From the NCBI RefSeq assembly GCF_963082655.1, contig NC_081555.1, positions 25,416,776-25,480,775 of the forward strand: 64,000 bases of DNA. The letters run 5' to 3'. The notes under the pieces are model-generated. The model had not been told where the DNA came from and made no database searches. It saw only the letters and a list, made by a program, of their open reading frames with translations. Both the position numbers and the translations under genes were made by a program. Source of the stretch: Stomoxys calcitrans. Lineage: Eukaryota; Arthropoda; Insecta; Diptera; Muscidae. Shown here in pieces: positions 54,721 to 64,000 of this stretch (its first letter is position 1; every line of letters begins with the position of its first letter).

Positions 54721-56815
54721 TTTGTCCGTGCGTTGGTTACTTTTTGCCTCCTTCCATCTCCATCTCCTTTTCCACTTACAACGGTGTATCTCTAAGTGCT
54801 TTTCTTGGCTTCTTTTTCTTTTCCACCCTCTTCTAGGGTGAACCCAATGGACCTAAGGTCTCCATGTGAATCGTGCCCTCCTAATTCTACCTTACCTAAC
54901 TTCCAAATTTACCCAAACCCCTCTTATTAAGTTCTACGCTCATCGTATAAAAGCTAAATCTAGTGTTTGCTTACTGCTTCTCTCAAAAAGTCATGGCAAA
55001 ATGATGTGCCTAATACTTATTTGAGTTCCATACATAAATCCTATCGCCATGGCTATTGACCAAACAAACGAGATAAGAGTTGCTTTTGTAAATTATTTCC
55101 AAAAGCCGCTTGACCCCTTTCAAAACTGGGACAAATTGTCATAGGAATACATTTGTTTACGTTGCTAGCACACGCTGTAACGCCAAGCTGCTCTTGATAA
55201 AAAAAAATGTGAAAGAATCTTGCAGCTACATCATTTCTCAAAATCTAAAAATACAGAATGAATTTAACGCGTAAAGAACGAGTGAGTGGTAGTTTAAAGA
55301 CTGTACAAGAGGGGAATAATTCCTAGGGGGAGATTGCAAGGTGGCTATGTCAGGTACACAGGCACTAAAGGGAAAAAGCAAACTTTTTTTAGATATATGA
55401 CAATGACACAATTTTCGTTAGGAATTTTTTCGCACGAAGAAATTAAGTAGTTAATGCCACATAGAGAAGAGAACTAAGCAAGCAAATCAAAAGAGAGCAG
55501 CAGTGTTTTACACTTTGGAGAACTGTCATTAATTTAAGAGATAGCTGGGCATCCATACAGCGCGAGTGGCAGTATGGCGCATGCGCTTTATAAATCATGG
55601 AAAATAGAATTTTCTTCTAATTAACAAATGCAGTATATGAACAATTTTTGGGGATTTAATAAAAGTTGGAATTTTGCACTTTAATAAATTGGTTATCATA
55701 AACTGAGTCACGTATTACCTTCACATTTTGACGAAGAGGTCACAAACAGGTTTGAATTTCACTCCATTTAGCATAACAAGAAAAGAAATTTTCTAGTTAA
55801 AAATTAACACTCTAGGTATTGGCTTTCTCTAACTCCACTTGGAAATTTTATATAAAAGGAAACTTTTCGCAAGTTTTTCAACTACACAGAATTTTATACC
55901 ATCGTAATATTCTTCTAAGTAATTTTCTTTTTTTTCTGCTTTTACACAAATTTTTTGAATTTTGCAATGGACTGTGTATGAAAAACCTATTTAGTAAGCA
56001 CTCTTTTTATCTTAAATTTTCACATTTTCATTTTTTTCTACTTCAAAAAGAGGAATTATTCAGTTATACAGCAGTTTATAGGAAACCCAAGAAAGCTACT
56101 AATGTGAAATTACACGGAAAATGATTTCGAGAAAGGAGAAAGCACACACACTAGCATGCATGCACACGCACACATATATACACACACAACCACGCACTGT
56201 CACAGGTTCATGCCATGGTCTCTCACAAAACTGTCACAATATCTACAATTCCTCCCAAAAGAGAAATAAAATATGGCAGCCCAAACTCTTTTTGTTTGTC
56301 TAATCTCTTTATGTTCGCTGAATGTTGTATAGCGCGTATAGGCGTGTGGGGTTATTTGCTAGTAACTTTATTTCAAAAGGGCCCACATACTGTATGGGCT
56401 GCTCTAGAGGTATTTTAGAAGGTAAGCTCTTGTATGACTTTGTAAATTGTTTGATGCATACACTGTGTGTGACATTGTTATGCGGTGTTTCGAACAACTT
56501 CATTCTCTTAGCAAAGAGACGCTCACATACACGCACGCACACACCCAACCAACGAACCAGCAAACCAACACACTAAATTCAGTCACATATTGATGACGTA
56601 ATAGACGTCATCGTTAAGGAGACTTAAAGTCGTCATAATGACCTCCATATGAGGCATGAGTTTAAAGTGGAGCACAATATGATCAAAAATTCTATATTGC
56701 CCCATATCATTCTTAAGGTAGGCAACACATATTTTGGGCGTTAAAGCTAGTTTGTCCTTTGTTTGAGAATAACTAAAAAATTCAAGTAAAAAAAAAACTA
56801 AAATCTTAAAAACAA
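54721..56815. other. non-coding sequence, no recognised gene
   Basis: AT-rich, with CA/TACACACA runs at 56150-56190 and 56525-56545. Open frames of up to 101 residues are motif-free, and several overlap on opposite strands. Confidence 0.4.
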
Positions 56816-56817
56816 GC

Positions 56818-56872
56818 AGAGTTTATTGCCTCTGTTCCTAAATGGAATGTTCACAGGCAAATTTGGGATTTG
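56818..56872 (+). mobile_element. tRNA-derived SINE, 3' tip
   Basis: CCTCTGTTCCTAAATGGAATG, TTCACAGGCAAATTTGGG match the 3' terminal block of the SINE. Too short for more than a family hint. Confidence 0.45.
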
Positions 56873-56999
56873 AACTGCATTTTCCAAGATCTTGGTGTCT
56901 GTAACTATCTAAAAAAATCGCTTAAAGAATATTTTGCTAATTTCAAAACATATTCTATCTAGAATTGGAGAAGGCACTATAGAAAAACTTTTTTTTCAA

Positions 57000-57345
57000 T
57001 AGGTCACCAAAATCAATAGGTTCTGCCAAATCAGCTAAAAGTTAAATCCTCTTGGGGTCGTAGACTACTTATGGGGTAATCGGTTTATATGGGAGCTTTA
57101 TGAAGTTATTAAACAGTGATGCCAACAAAACGCATAGCAAAAATTGTAAAAAAAAGGGGGTTAGGTTGAAAAGAGGTGCCGGAAATTAATCCGCCCCATG
57201 CCACTATCAACATATAAGCTAAAAATTAAATCTTCTTGGGGTCGTAGACTACTTATAGGGTGATCGGTTTATATGGGAGCTATATAAGGTTATAAAACAG
57301 TGATGCCAACAAAACGCGTAGCAAAAATTGTAAAAAAGAGTAGGT
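57000..57345. repeat. 184-bp duplication containing DINE-like and LOA-tail sequence
   Basis: GCTAAAAGTTAAATCCTCTTGGGGTCG at 57034 recurs as GCTAAAAATTAAATCTTCTTGGGGTCG at 57218. Each is followed by TAGACTACTTAT, ATCGGTTTATATGGGAGCTT/AT, AACAGTGATGCCAACAAAACGC and then a LOA LINE tail in reverse. Two tandem copies of a composite unit are therefore present. Confidence 0.75.
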
Positions 57346-57445
57346 TAGGTTAAGTTGAATAGAGGGTGGTGATATTAATCCGCCCCATGCCATTATGGAC
57401 ATACGCCTAAGCCAGTAATCGCCTTGTTGTGCGCTCTAAAAATTA
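57160..57445 (-). mobile_element. LOA-type LINE 3' tails, two truncated copies
   Basis: On the minus strand both copies read CCATGCCA/GCATGGGGCGGATTAAT and run into a CTTTTCAACCTAACC end. The second (about 57335-57445) also has TTAGAGCGCACAACAAGGCG and TACTGGCTTAGGCGTATG. These match the 3' UTR at 45050-45165. The first copy stops 60 bp from the tail. Confidence 0.75.
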
Positions 57446-57599
57446 AAAAGAGCAAAATGTAAAGCAAACAAAAATTAAATGTAATGCAAAAAGAGTAAAA
57501 AAGCACTTAAACTTAAATTTTTGCGAATATATGTATAATTTTAAAGAAAACTATTTGCTATAGTACGTTAGCATTAAGATTGTTTTTAAAATAAGTAAA

Positions 57600-58520
57600 A
57601 AAACAAGTGAAAGCGTACTAATTTCGGCCGGTCCGAATCTTTTATACCCTCCACCATGGATCGCATTTGTCGAGTTCTTTTCCTGGTATCTCTTTTTAGG
57701 CGAATATTATTGGTAAAATAAGAGAATTACTGGAATATTAGAGCTATAATATCAATTTATCGTCCGATTCGAACCATAAATGAATTGAATGTTGGAGACC
57801 ATAGTAGAAGTCCTTGTGTAAAATTTCAGCCAATTCGAATAAAAATTGCGCCCTTAGGGGGCTCAAGAAGTAAAATACGAAGATCTGTTATATAGGAGTT
57901 GTATCAGACTATAGACCGATTCAGATCATAATTGACACGTATGTTGAAGTTCATGAGAGAAGTCGTTGTATAAAATGTCAGCCAAATCGGATAAAAATTG
58001 CGACCTCTAGATGCTCAATAAGTCAAGAACCCAGATCGGCTTCTTGCAAAATTTAGGATAACAATTGCACCCTATAGAGGCTGAAGAAGTCAAGACCCCC
58101 TATCGGTTTATATAAAAGCTATATCAAGTTATGGACCGATTTGAACCACACTTAAAACATTTGTTGGAAATCGTAATAAAACACCTCATGCAAAATTTCA
58201 TCCAAATCGGATAAAAATTGCGCCCTCTAGTGACTCAAGAAGTCAAGATCCAAGATCGGTTTATAGGGCAGCTATATCAAAACATGGACCGATATGGTAC
58301 AATCCCAATCGACCTACACAAATAAGAAGTATTCGTGCTGTACACCTTCGAAAGATAGCGTGCTTTCGACAGACACACGGTCGGACATGGCTAGATCGAC
58401 TTAAAATGACATGACGATCAAGAATATATATGCTTTATGGTGTCTCAGACGAATATTTCGAGGAATTACATACAGAAAGACGAAATTAGTACACCCCCAT
58501 CCTATGATGGAAGCTAAAAA
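57600..58520 (-). mobile_element. DINE/mini-me-like element, copy J
   Basis: Starts AAACAAGTGAAAGCGTACTA, TTCGGCCGGTCCGAATCTTTTATACCC, CACCATGGATCGCATTTGTCG. It has few internal units (TCAAGACCCCCTATCGGTTTATA, CAAGATCCAAGATCGG). It ends CGACAGACACACGGTCGGACATGGCTAGATCG, ATCAAGAATATATATGC, CCCCATCCTATGATGG. A short copy of about 0.9 kb with both ends present. Confidence 0.75.
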
Positions 58521-58679
58521 AAAATGTGATATCACACGTATGTGATGCATTCAGTCATTTAGGATTTTCAGGAAGAAATGCCGTTAAGCAGCGCTTCCGG
58601 ACACGGCAAGAAGTGGTCGCTTATCTTTAGGCTAACATCAGACTGCACTTATTGATATGGAATGGATGATCGATATGAC

Positions 58680-59147
58680 CGTGCCGGGCATGTTTTGATA
58701 TAAACCGATCTCGAATACTGACTTCTTGAGCCTATAGAGAGCACAATTATCATTCGATTTGGAGCTAATATTTGGCATGATGTATTTTGTTTTGACTTTC
58801 CATAACTATGCCAAGTGTGGTCGTAAACGGTTCATAACCTGATATAGCTCCCATACAAAACGATCTCCCGATAATATTTCTTAAGCCTATAGAGGGCGCA
58901 ATTCTTATCCGATTTGGCTAAAATTTCGCATAATGACTTCTACTATAGTCTCCAACATCCAAACGAAGTATTATTCGAATCGGTATTATTCGATATTACT
59001 CCAATAGCTTCGCAATTTTTTCCATTATCCTTTATTGTTTGCCTATAACATAAGGAGCTCCTAGGCAAAGAACTTGACAAATGCGATCCATGGTGAAGGG
59101 TATAAAAGATTCGACGACGCCGAATTTAGCACGTTTTTACTTTTTGT
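58680..59147 (+). mobile_element. DINE-like element, copy K, opposite orientation to copy J
   Basis: Contains CCCATACAAAACGATCTCCCG, TAGAGGGCGCAATTCTTATCCGATTTGGC and the end GACAAATGCGATCCATGGTG, AAGGGTATAAAAGATTCGACG, GAATTTAGCACG, TTTTTAC. The (GTCY)n end is missing. With copy J it forms an imperfect inverted pair separated by about 160 bp. Confidence 0.68.
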
Positions 59148-61206
59148 AAACTTATATTGACTTGAAGGCCATAATTCTGCTAGTAAGTATGCAATATACC
59201 AAAATTTTCGATTTTGCATAAAAATCCGGACTCTAATGATGACTTAGAGTTGGAGACGGTCGAACAACTTTTGTTTCATATGAAATATGGTAGACTTATA
59301 TGAAGCCATTTCCGAAACATGGACCGATTTAATACTAAAGATTCCCAGATGGGCTGTTGTAATGTATCATCAATTCGCAAAAACTTAATTGGGCATCACT
59401 TATAGATGTGGAAGCATTAGTTGTTCCTTCATACGATAATTTATTGGTATGTCTTTGCCTTTTACAACCTTGCATCCATCTCCCATTATAAACGAAAAAT
59501 TTGTAAAACATCACACATTATTAAAATATCAATTGAGACTCAACAAAATGAATCATTCTTAAACAAAAAATCATCTGCAGTCAAATAACGACATCACCAT
59601 ATTTAAGTTTCACGTTACGTGCACTATACTACTACAGTACGAAGATGTGTTGAAACACGTTTCAATTGTTTGTTTGGCCCCCACCCAAAACAGAGAAGCA
59701 AGGCAAAAGCGAACCAACAACAACACACATATATACATGCTACACTTCTATGAATATCTAGTCTATTTCAAAGGGTTTATATCCCTTTAGCAAGTAAATT
59801 GTGCAGCCTACTTTTAGGCTTTGCCTTTGTTTTTTTTTTGCTCTATTGATTTCTTTTGCAATTCCATCGTTTTTCAAGATTACTTGTAGCACCACACCAC
59901 CACATTCATATACATACATTGTTAAACATACATGTATGTATATACAAACAAAATTTAAGACATTTCTCAAGATATAAAGCATGTCCTTTTGAGAATTTGG
60001 CATGACTGCATGTCTTTCATGCTCTTTAACATACATTTGCACAAGGCTCAAGAAATCAAAGTGAAAACACGGCCCTTGGTTACAAAATTTCCAATGACAG
60101 GCGAGCAAACATTTGGCAGCAGCGCATGCTCCTCGAGAACATATGTGATATAAAAAAAATGTGAACGGAATAGAAAATGAAGAGAGAAACTACAGGAAAA
60201 AGCAAGACTTCGATATGTCGAACAGATACTATGGGTTCTATGGAATAAGTTAAATAAATGTCACAACACAAAGGAATGTAATAAAGAAATTTTAAACATT
60301 AGACCACTAAGGTGTTACGCATGGATTCATTCAAAGACTGCAGGACAATAAAAATCCTGATAAAGACCAAACAAAAAAAATCTGATTTTATTTTCCTGAG
60401 GCAACCATATATGCATAAGGACTAGATTGTATCCTAGAAAAAATACCAAGCAACACACTGAGAAAACTACTCCTAGATAGAATAATACCAATAATTTCGT
60501 AATGTTAATGACAGCTGACAGAATGACAAGTAAATTACAGAATTCCAGGAACTTTTGTTGTGAATAAATGCTTATAGCAAGCAATCTTCCACAGACATTT
60601 TCAACATCATCGACTTACTTGGTCTAATACAAAAAGCACAAATATAATTGAATACCTATTATGCAGCGTATAACAACACAAAGGTCCGTATAGCAAATAT
60701 CACACTCAACGTCACCGTCGCGCCACTTTACATTTTCCCATTTGCATGTAATTACTTTATTCCAATATTCTCTAGCTACATATAACAAAAAAAAATTTTG
60801 TTTTTTTGTAATTTTCAGAACTTGCATCATTCAGTTTTCAATTTTCAATTTTCCTACGTCATGCATATATTTCTCAAAGCGTCAAACCAGTGAGTGGTCG
60901 CTTACTTTAAAGGTGAATTGAATGAATATTAAATGACATGGCGAAAGAGCACTACTTCGTAATTGCTAGAGGTTTCGATGAAGTGAATGATTCTTGGCTT
61001 TAGATACTGTTGTCAACACTAAAAGCTTGCAGAAAAAACAATAACGTTCAAATTTGGTGTTAAATGGGCAAAAAAGTGCATGGGAAATAATTAAAACTAC
61101 TTCTGCGGTTATAAATCAAAAATCTTATGGCTACTGTAGTGTGCCATATATTATGGCGGATATTATAGTACATCAGCAGAGACTATATGGAGAATCTTGA
61201 ACCGAA
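59148..61206. other. non-coding sequence, no recognised gene
   Basis: AT-rich. The longest frame (59758-60108, minus, 116 codons) has no recognised domain and ordinary AT-rich composition. Nothing else is supported. Confidence 0.4.
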
Positions 61207-61218
61207 ATCGACAAAGAC

Positions 61219-61502
61219 AGCAAATGCAAATTTGCCCATGAACATTCCATTAAGGAACTGGGGCAAATTACTTACAAATCAAAGATTGCTGTCCTTCTTT
61301 TTGTAGCCGAGTCCAAACGGCGTGCAGAGCGTCACTTCTTTGGGGAGAAGTTTTTATATGGCAAAGTATCTCACAAATGTCGCCAGCATTAGAAGGGGAT
61401 AACCACCGCTGAACAATTTTCTGATGTTCTTGCCAGGATTCAAACCCAGGCGTTCAACGTCAAAGGCGAACATGCTTACCTCTGCACTACGGTGGCTTCC
61501 AT
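61219..61502 (-). mobile_element. tRNA-derived SINE, full-length copy with 12-bp target duplication
   Basis: The reference copy of the SINE in this window. On the minus strand it starts GGAAGCCACCGTAGTGCAGAGGTAAGCATG (A-box region). It continues CGCCTTTGACGTTGAACGC, CTGGGTTTGAATCCTGGCAAGAAC (B box), GCGGTGGTTATCCCC, GAAGTGACGCTCTGCACG, CTCGGCTACAAAAAG and ends CCCATGAACATT-complement, then a TTTGCATTTGC tail. ATCGACAAAGAC occurs at 61207-61218 and again at 61503-61514, an exact 12-bp target-site duplication. No protein is encoded. Mobility depends on a LINE. Confidence 0.9.
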
Positions 61503-61514
61503 ATCGACAAAGAC

Positions 61515-62345
61515 TTGTTCCTTGACATTTGAAGTTACTTATAAACTGTTTTGCAATAGGGACTTGACAACTTTGAATTTAATTTCCGAAAGCACCTTGC
61601 ACTAATCATCGAACTGTCACTGTCGATTTTTTTTCGTAAACTCACCATTTTCATCTTGGTAACGTACACGAATGAAGAACGTCTGCAAACCATAAAAACT
61701 TACTACCGAAATTCGTAGTCAGGGATCTCTACTTAAAGAGCAATATCATCTGCAGTAATGAAGCTCATTTTTGGCTTGATGGGTTCGTCAATTAGCAAAA
61801 TATATGTATTTGGTCAGGTGAAAATCCACATGTGCTTTACGAGTCACCACTTCATCCACAAAAAAATGCTGTTTGTTGCGGTTGTCATGCCAGCGGCGTC
61901 ATTGGGTCATACTTCTTTGTCGACGATGCTAATCGTCACGTTACCATGAATGGACAAAGCTACCGCACCATGCTCACTGATTATTTTTGGCTTGAATTGT
62001 ACGATATGGACCTGAAAAATATGTGGTCTCAGCAGGGAAGTGCCGAAAGCCACACGCACACGCTACAATCGATTTATTGAAGATTAAGTTTGGAGAGCGT
62101 GTTATCTTAAGAAATGGTCCAGTCGATTGGCCGCCTCGTTTGTGGGATTTGACGCCTCTAGACAATTTTATTTAGGGCTACGTCAAGTCATTGGTCTATG
62201 CCAACATTGAACGGGAAATAACGACCATTTCGACTGAAATGTGTGGCCAAGTCATCGAAAATAAGATCCAACGTATTGACAGATGCAAACGTGCAAGCGG
62301 TGGACATTGTACGTCAAGCTGAACCCAAGTTTTTGAAATATCTCA
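61515..62345 (+). pseudogene. mariner-type (DD41D, rosa-like) transposase relic, internally deleted
   Basis: Near 61660 TNEERLQTIKTYY-like sequence recalls the N-terminal DNA-binding region, then most of it is missing. From about 61760 the catalytic part follows in several frames: SNEAHFWLDGFVN-like text (first catalytic Asp replaced by Asn), LYESPLHPQK, GVIGSYFFVDDANRHVTMNGQSYRTML, DMWSQQGSAESHTHT (second Asp lost in QQG), then VQSIGRL and a broken LTPLD region near 62145-62170. The end reads VQAVDIVRQAEPKFLKYLKCS. Layout and phrases fit the DD41D mariner group. Catalytic residues and frame are lost. Confidence 0.75.
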
Positions 62346-62604
62346 AATGTTCTACCTTCTATTTATTTAAAAACCGGTTATATGTTGGTGCTATATAGGA
62401 GAACTTGCAAATGTGCCACATACATCATGCTTTTCATAGAGGACACCAAACAATTCTCCATACTTATGTCATAGTATAGTATGTGGGCGCAAGTTTTTGG
62501 CAAGTACACACTCACACATCTTAGCCGGATATGCAACCTTTTTAAACTATAGTCAAGGACAATAACCCTTCTTTACCTATGCTTTTATTTTTCTTGTACA
62601 CTCA

Positions 62605-63268
62605 AATGACTTGGCGCCACGGTGCGTGCGGCTACGACGAAATCTGATGCTGAAGAATTTGGATCTACTTGGAGTCGAGCACATAACAACTGTCCTCAAC
62701 CTGTCTTTGAACACTCTTATTGTACCCGATATCTGGAAGATGAGCTGATTGATCTCGATACAGAAGCCTGGAAAGGATCCGAGTGAGGGATGATAGTCTT
62801 AAAGACAGATCTCCCTTCTCTCACTAAAATCCAAGATGCTTGAGGGACTATTCCTCACATGGATTTCGAAGACTGCATAACACAACATCTGTTTTGCATG
62901 CCATCACCACACACATTTGCTAAGGCTTCAATCAGACCAGGCCGTATGACAGGACGGTCCTCGTGGCCCTGGAGCTATCGAAAGCATTCGATACGGTCAG
63001 CCATGTCAAACAATTTGATTACAAAATCAACACATCCCTCCAACCAGACCTGAAACACTGGGTCACAAATAAGCTGTGTGGTCGCCAGTCATTTGTGGAA
63101 CTTAGTGATAAGAAATCAAAACACCGTAGAGTGAAACAGGGAGTTCCCCGAGGCGGGGTGATATCTCCGGCACAGTTCGACCTTTACCTATTCTTTATTC
63201 CATACCCTTCAGACTGCATCGTATCATATGCGGACGATTGTACGATCATAGCACTCGGCACGAGATGA
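62605..63268 (+). pseudogene. Jockey-superfamily LINE RT fragment
   Basis: LSLNTLIVPDIWKM, then KPGKDPSEG and SLLSLKSKMLEG in shifting frames. From 62963: LELSKAFDTVSHVKQFDYKI (the catalytic Asp block is LDLSKAFDTV in relatives; here LELSKAF, so the first Asp is Glu). Then VKQGVPRGGVISPAQFDLYL and SYADDCTIIALGTR with an intact YADD. The frame stops at 63268. Both flanks are missing. The YADDCT form is typical of CR1/Jockey-type LINEs of flies. Confidence 0.82.
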
Positions 63269-63324
63269 CTATGAGCTTCACACGGGTCAAAACTCTCGGT
63301 TCCTATTTGTGTAGTTTTCGTCGT

Positions 63325-63520
63325 AATTACGGAAAACTAAACGGGGAGCTGCCGGGCGCTTCCACAGGTTGCGCATAGTGTGATACGGAGTAGCTGCAAC
63401 TGCAGACGCGGACAATCAGCAGTTTCGATTGTAGAGTCTCAGTGAGAGGGCGGCCGGCACCGGATCTTGCTTAAATATTGAGTGCCAGTGATATTCGATA
63501 CGACAAGGCGAACAGATTGA
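63325..63520 (+). mobile_element. solo 3' tail of the R1-type LINE family
   Basis: GGGGAGCTGCCGGGCGCTTCC, ACAGGTTGCGCATAGTG, GCAACTGCAGACGCGGACAATCAGC, GTCTCAGTGAGAGGGCGG, GGCACCGGATCTTGCTTAAATATTGAGTGCC. Same order as 32750-33135. Confidence 0.7.
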
Positions 63521-63724
63521 CCTTTATCGCCCAGAGTAGTTCTGGTCAATTATGATCCGAGTAATGCAGCCGCCTCAATTCCTACAGAGCAAGATTTAAG
63601 ATCAACTCAAAGACTTTAGGCCAACTGCGTACGTCCTAGAATAAGGTAGAAGGGAATAGGAAGATAGAGAAACGAAAAAAAGAGATGGAAAACCTAAACC
63701 AACGGACAAGACAAAGAAGTAGGT

Positions 63725-63900
63725 CCGGCACGGGATCACACAGTTTGGAACTTTGAGCTCTGATCTTTGTGGTGCTCGTTGTTCTCATGGGAAGCTTAAC
63801 TAAGAGCTACCGGATGCATAAGTAAATTGCGGATAGTGTTATGTTCCATGACCATTCGGGTCTTATATAAGCAGTCAGAAGTCATGCTTCCTCAGCAAGA
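63725..63900 (+). mobile_element. second solo R1-type tail, truncated
   Basis: GGCACGGGATCACACAG, TTTGGAACTTTGAGCTC, GTGGTGCTCGTTG, AACTAAGAGCTACCGGATGC, AAATTGCGGATAGTGTTATG. It ends before the CGGACAATCAGC block. Confidence 0.65.
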
Positions 63901-63943
63901 GGATAAGTGAAGTCATATTTTGCGAAATATTCGACCATGGGGC

Positions 63944-64000
63944 TGTTGTTGTTGTTATAGCAGTGTGTTGTGTACTGAGGCTGTAGCCTTTGCCGTTGAA
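63944..64000 (-). repeat. short tail repeat, fourth copy, cut by window end
   Basis: GTTGTTGTTGTTATAGCAG, GTGTTGTGTACTGAGGCTG, AGCCTTTGCCGTTGAA match the reverse strand of 6740-6845. Confidence 0.6.

Noticed and set aside
59758..60108. 116-codon minus-strand open frame
   Set aside because: No recognisable domain, AT-driven composition and no splice or start context. A frame of this length is expected by chance over 64 kb.
61440..61502. tRNA gene on the minus strand
   Set aside because: A- and B-box-like blocks are present, but the sequence continues into the SINE body and has SINE copies elsewhere.

Overview
The window is eukaryotic, AT-rich and almost entirely non-coding. It reads as a piece of a large, transposon-filled genome of a higher fly, most likely a calyptrate such as a muscid. 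The clues are a fly-type shaggy (GSK-3) exon; R1-, LOA/Lian- and Jockey-type LINE fragments; mariner and Tc1 elements; tRNA-derived SINEs; and many copies of a (GTCY)n-bearing repeat resembling the dipteran mini-me/DINE-1 group. The species is inferred, not shown.

Only one host coding segment can be supported firmly: the first coding exon of shaggy (sgg) on the minus strand at 41312-41396. It encodes 28 residues starting [10 protein letters not shown], including the conserved inhibitory Ser9, and ends at a consensus GTAAGT donor. No kinase-domain exon is present, so positions 1-41311 lie in the first intron of this isoform. Sequence above about 41400 is its 5' UTR, promoter and upstream DNA.

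Layout. 0.5-2.2 kb: a nearly intact Tc1-like element with a single transposase frameshift. 3.3-3.8 kb: a TATCGATA-rich palindromic patch. 5.0-5.6 kb: a LOA-type LINE fragment. 6.6-8.1 kb: a tandem repeat element. 8.2-18 kb: several mini-me/DINE-like elements with internal repeats, one with a period of about 153 bp. 18-19.5 kb: a LINE RT scrap, a SINE and a mariner MITE. 20.7-24.4 kb: a satellite of about 31 bp split by a SINE, then a DINE-like element carrying a nested MITE. 25.9-28.4 kb: a DINE-like element split by a long-armed foldback element. 29.4-29.8 kb: a mariner relic. 29.9-34.5 kb: mostly low-repeat intron, with one solo LINE tail. 34.6-36.8 kb: an R1-type LINE relic. 36.9-37.6 kb: a DINE-like fragment and 29-bp AT repeats. 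39.2 and 45.5 kb: two copies of a repeat with a perfect tRNA B box. 41.3-42.0 kb: the sgg first exon and promoter. 42.1-46.7 kb: a 29-bp AT-rich array interrupted by a LOA LINE whose YADD is mutated to YAND. 47.5-48.4 kb: a second copy of the 6.6 kb element. 49-55 kb: Jockey fragments, a perfect 59-bp inverted repeat, and tandemly repeated RNase H-like LINE segments. 57-59 kb: two DINE-like elements in opposite orientation. 61.2-62.4 kb: an intact SINE with a 12-bp target duplication beside a mariner (DD41D type) relic. 62.6-64 kb: Jockey RT and LINE tails.

The transposons do not form a working system together. They are layered insertions of different ages. The most notable signals are the sgg exon, the dominant DINE-like family with variable internal arrays, the RNase H tandem units and the perfect hairpin.
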